Source: an uncultured Erysipelotrichales bacterium (GTDB lineage: Bacteria > Bacillota_I > Bacilli_A > Erysipelotrichales > Coprobacillaceae). Taken from it: 19,599 bases of DNA. Position 1 is the first letter of the stretch, and each line of letters opens with the position of its first letter. Location of the stretch: positions 1 to 19,599 of the forward strand of contig CAJTTM010000044.1 of the NCBI GenBank assembly GCA_910579135.1, given 5' to 3'. Shown here one piece after another: positions 15,178 through 19,599 of the stretch. A program made the translations under genes and the position numbers. Below the pieces are notes generated by a model that searched no databases, was not told where the DNA came from, and saw only the letters and a list, made by a program, of their open reading frames with translations.

Positions 15178-16476
15178 ATGAAATTGACTGAAAAGATTTT
15201 AAGTGAAAAGAACTTACGAAAGGCAATCAGAAAGGTCAAGCAAAATAAAGGAGCACCAGGGATAGATAAAATGACGGTACAAGAAGTTGAATATTGGTTT
15301 GAACAATATCAGGAAGAATTAATCTCCAAGATAATGAAGAAACAGTATCGACCAATGCCTGTCAAAAGGGTGTATATACCCAAGCCAAATGGAAAACAAA
15401 GACCATTAGGAATACCAACAGTAGTAGACCGAGTTATCCAACAAGCGATGTTTCAAGAATTAAGTAAAATCTATGAGCCAATATTCAGTGAACACAGTTT
15501 CGGGTTTCGACCAAAAAGAAGTGCGCATATGGCAATGGAAGAAGTGCTACAATACTTGAATGAGGGTTATGAATGGATAATTGATTTAGACATTGAAAAG
15601 TTCTTTGATACAGTCAATCATGATAAGTTAATTTCAATCTTAAGAGAGAATGTCAATGACGCAACAGTATTACATTTAATAAGAGCGTACTTAAGAGCAG
15701 GAGTATTAGATAATGGACTTATAAAAAGCACAACAATAGGAACACCGCAAGGAGGACCAGTCAGTGTCATTCTGTCAAATATCTATTTAGATAAGTTTGA
15801 TAAAGAATTAGAAACCAGAGGCCTTAGGTTTGTACGTTATGCAGATGATTGCATCATTTTCGTAAAAAGTGAGATGAGTGCAAATCGAGTAATGAAGTCA
15901 GTGACATCATGGCTAGAAAGAAAACTATTCTTGAAAGTTAGCGCAACAAAGACAAAAGTAGTTCGACCAATGAAAGGACAATTCTTAGGATTTACATTTT
16001 ACAAGAATAGTCGAGAATGGAAATGTAAACCTACAAAAGATAGAAAGAAACGTTTGTATTCAAAGATACAAGAATATCTTAAAAGAAAACAAGCAGTTTC
16101 AAGACCACTAGCAATAACCTTTACAAAAGTCAATCAAATAGTAAGAGGGTGGATAAACTATTTTAGAATAGGCAGTATGAAGAAATTCATAGATGAATTT
16201 GGACAATGGCTACGCCATAAGATACGATGTATCATCATTAAGCAATGGAAGAAGCCAAAGACGATATATCGAAATCTAATGAAATTGAATACTGTATGCA
16301 GATGTCATTTCAGTAAAGAAGATATATATAAATGTGCCAACACAAGATTAGGGTGGTATAGAAGAAGTGCAATGAATGTTGTCAACTTCATACTGTCACC
16401 AAAAGTACTAGGCATAAAGAACGGGGAAAGACCAGGACTAGTCAATCCCCTAGAATACTATCTTAAGAGTTTGTGA
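15178..16476 (+). CDS. ltrA: Group II intron reverse transcriptase/maturase
   Basis: The 432-residue intron-encoded protein has a full reverse transcriptase domain (about 55-290): KPNGKQRPLGIPTVVDRVIQ, HSFGFRPKRSAH, IDLDIEKFFDTVNH, GTPQGGPVSVILSN and the catalytic Y221-A-D223-D224. The maturase (X/GIIM) domain follows (about 300-380, with VNQIVRGWINYFRIGS) and a Trp/Arg-rich C-terminal part (RLGWYRRSAMNVVNFILSPK). No HNH endonuclease domain is present, so mobility would depend on replication-fork or hairpin-type targets. It promotes splicing of its own intron RNA and target-primed reverse transcription. AAGGAGGA (15163-15170) gives a strong start. The frame looks intact and likely functional. 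Confidence 0.95.
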   Translation: MKLTEKILSEKNLRKAIRKVKQNKGAPGIDKMTVQEVEYWFEQYQEELISKIMKKQYRPMPVKRVYIPKPNGKQRPLGIPTVVDRVIQQAMFQELSKIYEPIFSEHSFGFRPKRSAHMAMEEVLQYLNEGYEWIIDLDIEKFFDTVNHDKLISILRENVNDATVLHLIRAYLRAGVLDNGLIKSTTIGTPQGGPVSVILSNIYLDKFDKELETRGLRFVRYADDCIIFVKSEMSANRVMKSVTSWLERKLFLKVSATKTKVVRPMKGQFLGFTFYKNSREWKCKPTKDRKKRLYSKIQEYLKRKQAVSRPLAITFTKVNQIVRGWINYFRIGSMKKFIDEFGQWLRHKIRCIIIKQWKKPKTIYRNLMKLNTVCRCHFSKEDIYKCANTRLGWYRRSAMNVVNFILSPKVLGIKNGERPGLVNPLEYYLKSL

Positions 16477-16492
16477 TAGCGATATAAATGTA

Positions 16493-16523
16493 GAGCCGTA
16501 TACGAGACCCGTACGTACGGTTC
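16493..16523 (+). ncRNA. Group II intron domain V
   Basis: GAGCCGTA (16493-16500) pairs with TACGGTTC (16516-16523). Inside, TACG and CGTA form the upper stem around AGACC, with a CG bulge (16514-16515). The catalytic triad is AGC (16494-16496). The length of 31 nt is slightly shorter than the usual 34. Confidence 0.85.
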
Positions 16524-16563
16524 AATGGGAGGGGCAATAAACTAATTTATTCCTCTACCCTAT

Positions 16564-16677
16564 TGTCGTTTTTTATCGGAATATGCCGCAGGGCTGTTTC
16601 CGCTGTTAGCTGTCGTTCGCCGCCTTTCCAATCTGATTTTTACATTTTCTAAAAATTCAGATTGGAGGAAATAAGAA
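16564..16677 (+). other. Junction segment between intron and first element gene
   Basis: In one frame this stretch reads without a stop from 16561 to TAA 16672-16674, giving about 37 codons (SEYAAGLFPLLAVVRRLS and on to NSDWRK). It could be the tail of a gene interrupted by the intron or by a rearrangement, but I do not recognise the peptide and it may be noise. It also contains a long inverted repeat over the next gene's ribosome site. Confidence 0.3.
16628..16665. repeat. Long inverted repeat abutting the sigma-like gene ribosome site
   Basis: CCAATCTGATTTTTA (16628-16642) pairs with TAAAAATTCAGATTGG (16650-16665), with a single bulged base and a 7-nt loop. The right arm's final GG is the start of the Shine-Dalgarno GGAGG (16664-16668). 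In RNA the hairpin could hide or set off that site; in DNA it could be a binding site or an element-end remnant. Confidence 0.7.
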
Positions 16678-17120
16678 TGGCATATAACCACGGACGAGAG
16701 GAAAGGAAGTGGCGTATCTGGAAAGAAGCCGAGGAAAAGGTGCTGCGGGAGTGCGGCGTTGATGAAGCGGTCATTGAGCAAATCCGCATAGAGGACAGGG
16801 CAGACTTTAATTCCAACAGGCGGTTTTACCGATGGACGAGCGACTTCGGGGAATACCTTGAGGGAATGGAGGACACCGAACAGCAGGCAGAGCCAGATAC
16901 CGTTGCGGACTTACTGAATGAGATTGAGAATGAGAAACTGTACAAGATACTGCTTACAGTGGACAAGCATACCCTGCTCATTCTCCTGCTGAAAATGCAG
17001 GGGTATTCCACAAGGGAGATTGCGGCGATGGCAGGGCTTACCGAAAGGGCGGTCTACAAACGCCTTGAAAGGCTCCGTAAAAAATTAAAGCCTATTTTTT
17101 ATCCTTTCGGGGAAATTTAA
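16678..17120 (+). CDS. Sigma-70 region 4-like HTH regulator (mobile element)
   Basis: The 147-residue protein has a charged N-terminal part (MAYNHGREERKWRIWKEAEE) and a C-terminal helix-turn-helix of sigma-70 region 4 type (about 100-140: LLILLLKMQGYSTREIAAMAGLTERAVYKRLERLRKKL). Proteins of this kind precede replication and mobilization genes in Firmicutes conjugative elements and are thought to control element transcription. There is no region 2, so it is not a complete sigma factor. The start is ATG 16678, nine bases after GGAGG; an in-frame TTG at 16662 is upstream of that ribosome site. A terminator follows directly. Confidence 0.75.
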
Positions 17121-17136
17121 GCATCCCTACGGGCTA

Positions 17137-17171
17137 TTGGGTGGGAGGGCAATCCTCTCACTCAATTTTTT
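17137..17171 (+). terminator. Intrinsic terminator or attenuator between the two regulators
   Basis: TTGGGTGGGAGG (17137-17148) pairs with CCTCTCACTCAA (17154-17165), including two G-T wobbles, around GCAAT, followed by six T (17166-17171). A strong GGGAGGAAAGG ribosome site for the next gene follows at once. Confidence 0.8.
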
Positions 17172-17186
17172 ACGGGAGGAAAGGAA

Positions 17187-17660
17187 ATGGCATACGGGGC
17201 AAAGACATATACGCTTCGGGAGGAATCCACGGAAAGCGGCAAAAGGTATTTTATCAGCTTTAAGGACGGGCAGGGGGAACACCACGAGATAGAAGTGTCC
17301 GAGAAACTCTTTCTTGAATTTCGGCAGATGGAAAGGAGGAACAGGAATCTTCAGCAATGGAACCAGCGGCACAGGGAGTTTAACGAGGTATGGGACGAAA
17401 CGCTTTACAGACGTGCGTTGCGAGTGCCTAAAACGCTTGATGAAAGAATGATTGAAAAAGAACGGAATGAACTGTTTTACAAAGCTGTTGTCCGACTGCC
17501 AGAGATACAAAGGCGGCGTTTCCTGCTCTACTACGAGTATGACCTCAACTTTTATCAAATCGGCAAGATGGAGCATTGCACCGCTTCCGCTATCCAGAAG
17601 TCTGTTTCGGTTGCAAGGGAAAAGGTTAAGGCAGAAATGAAGAAATATCTCCAACCTTGA
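17187..17660 (+). CDS. Sigma factor-like regulator (mobile element)
   Basis: The 157-residue protein begins MAYGAKTYTLREES, has a basic Arg/Gln-rich middle (MERRNRNLQQWNQRHREFNE), and ends in a sigma region 4-like helix-turn-helix (about 110-150: LPEIQRRRFLLYYEYDLNFYQIGKMEHCTASAIQKSVSVAREKVK). It resembles the sigma-factor-like proteins found ahead of the replication and relaxase genes in Tn1549-type elements. The ATG follows GGGAGGAAAGG. It lacks the promoter -10 binding region, so it probably works as a DNA-binding regulator. Confidence 0.75.
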   Translation: MAYGAKTYTLREESTESGKRYFISFKDGQGEHHEIEVSEKLFLEFRQMERRNRNLQQWNQRHREFNEVWDETLYRRALRVPKTLDERMIEKERNELFYKAVVRLPEIQRRRFLLYYEYDLNFYQIGKMEHCTASAIQKSVSVAREKVKAEMKKYLQP

Positions 17661-17718
17661 CTATTACCGCCCGAAAAAGAAATCCGCTCTTGACAGGCAT
17701 GGGATTGGCGGCATTACA

Positions 17719-17743
17719 TACTCCCGCTTTTTCCGTGGGAGTA
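17719..17743 (+). repeat. Hairpin ahead of the leader ORF
   Basis: TACTCCCGC (17719-17727) pairs with GTGGGAGTA (17735-17743), 9 bp with one G-T wobble and a 7-nt loop. It is followed by AAATCTTTTTAAGGAGG rather than an immediate T-run, so a regulatory role before the leader ORF is more likely than strong termination. Confidence 0.5.
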
Positions 17744-17768
17744 AATCTTTTTAAGGAGGTCAACGCCT

Positions 17769-17855
17769 ATGTGCAACAAAACCAAAGACACCGCCCGAAA
17801 GGAGGAATCCCATGCAGAAGCTTCAGACAGTCAATGCCGACACGCTCCTCTATGA
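17769..17855 (+). CDS. Probable 28-codon leader peptide upstream of the RepA-like gene
   Basis: A near-perfect AAGGAGGT (17753-17760) lies 8 bases before ATG 17769, which opens a 28-codon frame beginning MCNKTKDTARKEESHAEAS and ending at TGA 17853-17855. It runs over the ribosome site and start of the RepA-like gene (ATG 17812) in another frame, so translating it would affect initiation of that gene. The peptide is hydrophilic and matches no family I know. Confidence 0.5.
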   Translation: MCNKTKDTARKEESHAEASDSQCRHAPL

Positions 17856-18960
17856 GCCGCTTGAGAAGCCGTCCTTTGTGGTGGACGGTCTGATACCCAC
17901 GGGCTTAACCCTGTTCTGCGGCTCACAGAAAATCGGCAAGAGCTGGCTCATGTTAAAGCTCTGCCTATGCGTGTCGCAGGGAATCCCCTTATGGGATATG
18001 CCGACACGGGAGGGCGATGTGCTTTACCTCTGCCTTGAGGACACGTTCTGCCGCATACAGGACAGGCTGTTCCGCTTGACGGACGAAGCGAGCGGGCGGC
18101 TCCACTTTGCGGTGGCAAGCGATAAGCTGTCAGACGGTCTTATCGTGCAGTTGGAGGATTATCTGAAAGAATACCCCGACAGCAGGCTCATTGTGATTGA
18201 CACCTTGCAGAAAGTCCGCACCGCATCCAAAGACAACGCCTATGCAAGCGATTACGGGGACATCTCCCTTATCAAAGACTTTGCCGACAGGCACTCTCTG
18301 GCGGTCATTGTCGTACACCACATCCGAAAGCAGAACGACAGCGACGTGTTCAACAAAGTGTCTGGCACGACGGGATTGACGGGGAGTGCGGACGCAACCT
18401 TTGTTCTGGAACAGGAAAGCCGTGCGTCCAATGCCGCAAAGTTATATGTGACGGGCAGGGACACGCCCTATCAGGAGTTTACGCTCCGCTTCCGTGATTG
18501 CAGTTGGGAACTGGTGGAGCGTAAGGAGCAGGAACAGCTTGCCAAAGAAACGATGCCAGATGTTCTTTTTCGGTTAGTGGATTTCATGCAGGGCAGGGAG
18601 GAATGGACTGGCACAGCCACCGAGTTACTGGACGCTCTGGGGGAAACAGGGACAGCGGCGAATGTCTTGACAAAGTGGATGAACGAGTACCGCCTTGATT
18701 TCCTGCTTGAAAACCATATCCGCTATGATTTCAGCCGCAGGAGCAGCGGGCGGATGATTTCCCTTGCAAGGCAGGAAGATGTGGGGAATGACGGTCATAA
18801 CCGTCATGACCGTCACCCTCCAAAGATAGGAAGCGACAGTTACCCGCCGAAAGAAAGGAAGATTAACTATGCCCTATGCAATCCTGCGTTTCCAGAAACG
18901 CAAGGCAGGAGGCGTTGCAGCTTGCGAACGCCACAACGAGCGGAAGAAAGAAGCCTATAA
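17812..18960 (+). CDS. RepA-like RecA-fold ATPase (AAA_25 type) of mobile element
   Basis: The 382-residue protein has a hexameric-helicase/RecA-fold core (about 20-235): Walker A G37-S-Q-K-I-G-K43-S44, YLCLEDTFCRIQDRL, Walker B RLIVIDTLQ (D130), and VIVVHHIRKQ, the sensor segment of RepA-type plasmid helicases. The C-terminal part (about 240-382) holds a small winged-helix-like segment (DVLFRLVDFMQGREEWTGTATELLDALGE) and a loose tail. Such proteins help replication or processing of the element's DNA. AAAGGAGG just upstream supports ATG 17812. The last 92 bp overlap the relaxase gene in another frame, and the tail carries a perfect DNA inverted repeat (18789-18815). Confidence 0.82.
   Translation: MQKLQTVNADTLLYEPLEKPSFVVDGLIPTGLTLFCGSQKIGKSWLMLKLCLCVSQGIPLWDMPTREGDVLYLCLEDTFCRIQDRLFRLTDEASGRLHFAVASDKLSDGLIVQLEDYLKEYPDSRLIVIDTLQKVRTASKDNAYASDYGDISLIKDFADRHSLAVIVVHHIRKQNDSDVFNKVSGTTGLTGSADATFVLEQESRASNAAKLYVTGRDTPYQEFTLRFRDCSWELVERKEQEQLAKETMPDVLFRLVDFMQGREEWTGTATELLDALGETGTAANVLTKWMNEYRLDFLLENHIRYDFSRRSSGRMISLARQEDVGNDGHNRHDRHPPKIGSDSYPPKERKINYALCNPAFPETQGRRRCSLRTPQRAEERSL
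18789..18815. repeat. Inverted repeat upstream of the relaxase gene, candidate oriT or operator
   Basis: TGACGGTCAT (18789-18798) and ATGACCGTCA (18806-18815) are perfect 10-bp arms with a 7-bp spacer. ACCGTCA also recurs at 18800-18806 and 18809-18815. The repeat lies inside the RepA-like coding tail, 54 to 80 bp before the relaxase ATG, where MobV elements often have oriT. Confidence 0.45.
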
Positions 18961-19599
18961 AAGCAACCCAGATATTGATATGGAACGCTCCAAGAATAAT
19001 TACCATCTTGTGAATCCGCCCCGTTACACCTACAAGAAAGAGATAAACCGAATGGTGGCCGAAGCAGGGTGCAGGACGAGGAAAGACAGCGTGATGATGG
19101 TGGAAACGCTCATCACCGCTTCGCCCGAATTTATGAACAGCTTACCGCCCGAAGAACAAAAAGCGTATTTCCAGACGGCTCTTGACTTCATTTCGGAGCG
19201 TGTGGGAAAGCAGAATATCCTCTCCGCAGTCGTCCACATGGACGAGAAAACACCCCATATGCACCTATGCTTTGTGCCGCTTACGCCAGACAACAAGCTG
19301 TCAGCGAAGTCTATCTTAGGCAACCAAAAGAGCCTTTCCGAGTGGCAGACCGCCTACCATGAGCGGATGTCCGCACGGTGGAACGAATTAGAAAGAGGTC
19401 AATCCTCAATGGAAACGAAGCGCAAACACATCCCCACATGGCTCTATAAGTTAGGCGGCAGACTGGATAAACAGTATGAAGAAATCGTGTCTGCCCTCTC
19501 CGACATTAACGCCTTTAACGCAGGGAAAAAGCGTGACAAGGCTCTGGAACTGATTGCGGCATGGCTCCCAGACGTGGAGAAATTCTCTAAGGAAATCGG
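18869..19599 (+). CDS. MobV family relaxase (Pre/MobM-like), 3' end outside window
   Basis: The frame opens at ATG 18869 after AAAGGAAG (18854-18861) and stays open to the window edge, giving at least 243 codons. The start MPYAILRFQKRK and H22-N23-E24-R25 match MobV motif I. The metal-binding motif H123-M-D-E126-K-T-P-H130-M-H132 (HMDEKTPHMH) is the family's HxDExxPHxH signature. The enzyme would nick one strand at oriT and attach to it to start mobilization. MobV nucleases often use a histidine for attachment rather than a tyrosine, and H22 is the candidate here. It overlaps the 3' end of the RepA-like gene, so the two are probably co-translated. Confidence 0.92.
   Translation, partial: MPYAILRFQKRKAGGVAACERHNERKKEAYKSNPDIDMERSKNNYHLVNPPRYTYKKEINRMVAEAGCRTRKDSVMMVETLITASPEFMNSLPPEEQKAYFQTALDFISERVGKQNILSAVVHMDEKTPHMHLCFVPLTPDNKLSAKSILGNQKSLSEWQTAYHERMSARWNELERGQSSMETKRKHIPTWLYKLGGRLDKQYEEIVSALSDINAFNAGKKRDKALELIAAWLPDVEKFSKEI

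Larger units (their letters stand above)
14647..16563 (+). mobile_element. Group II intron with intron-encoded reverse transcriptase
   Basis: The 5' end reads GTGTG (14647-14651), the usual GTGYG boundary. About 530 nt of non-coding sequence follows, expected to form domains I to III, then the reverse transcriptase gene in domain IV. Domain V (16493-16523) and domain VI complete the RNA. Domain VI has a bulged A at 16557, seven nt from an AT-ending 3' boundary at 16563. Both ends are inferred from consensus and could shift by a base or two. The intron is in the same orientation as amt and starts exactly at the end of its terminator U-tract, a target type typical of class C introns, although the AGC triad in domain V is not the class C form. 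Confidence 0.85.
16564..19599 (+). mobile_element. Part of an integrative conjugative or mobilizable element
   Basis: From the intron's 3' end onward the sequence is clearly richer in G and C than anything to the left. The gene set (two sigma-region-4-like regulators, a RepA-like ATPase, a MobV relaxase) is that of a conjugation/mobilization module of Tn1549-like or related Firmicutes elements. No integrase, attachment site or terminal repeat is visible in the window; the module continues past the right edge. Confidence 0.7.

Noticed and set aside
16560..16781. Minus-strand frame of 73 codons opposite the first element regulator
   Set aside because: It crosses the intron boundary, lies opposite a regulator with a good ribosome site, and matches no family.
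17657..17893. 78-codon TTG-started frame between the second regulator and the RepA-like gene
   Set aside because: No ribosome site; it overlaps a much better-supported leader ORF and the RepA-like gene in other frames.
1..19599. CRISPR array, tRNA or rRNA genes
   Set aside because: No regularly spaced repeats with unique spacers and no tRNA or rRNA signature were seen on either strand; the only tandem repeat is the two-copy unit at 95-137.

Overview
The window reads as chromosomal DNA of a low-GC Gram-positive bacterium (Firmicutes), possibly a gut member of the Erysipelotrichia; that rank is a guess from AT-rich coding, strong AGGAGG ribosome sites, an HPr with a serine site, an ECF transporter and a lipoprotein. 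Bases 1 to about 14646 are very AT-rich. Bases 16564-19599 are visibly GC-rich with different codon use and are acquired DNA. A group II intron lies exactly between the two.

Left block (1-4880): a five-gene operon for corrinoid-dependent methyl transfer. It encodes a UroD-fold methyltransferase with an HxC zinc motif, a ferredoxin/ASKHA reductive activator of corrinoid protein, a DUF1638 protein, a B12-binding corrinoid protein and a second UroD-fold protein. Genes overlap or nearly touch. The upstream region carries back-to-back promoters, both with TGTC...GACA palindromes on their -35 boxes.

Next block (4881-11147): a cobalamin riboswitch controls a B12-acquisition operon. It holds a DUF4430 lipoprotein, EcfT, a fused double EcfA ATPase, an S component, and a membrane-anchored DUF4430/beta-propeller surface protein. 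The two blocks fit together: the methyltransferase system needs a corrinoid, and this operon would import it.

Middle (11148-14646): ptsH (HPr) with a cre-like site; a decaying pair made of an Imm68-like immunity gene whose start codon reads ATA and a Fic gene with frame lesions, a nonsense codon and a missing catalytic motif; then an ammonium transporter fused to a C-terminal PII domain, with its own promoter and terminator.

Right block (14647-19599): a group II intron with its reverse transcriptase sits directly on the amt terminator U-tract. Beyond it is part of an integrative conjugative or mobilizable element: two sigma-region-4-like regulators separated by a terminator, a probable 28-codon leader ORF, a RecA-fold RepA-like ATPase, and a MobV relaxase cut off by the window edge. 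The intron is where host and element sequence meet, so the junction may be a real rearrangement or an assembly join at a multicopy intron.
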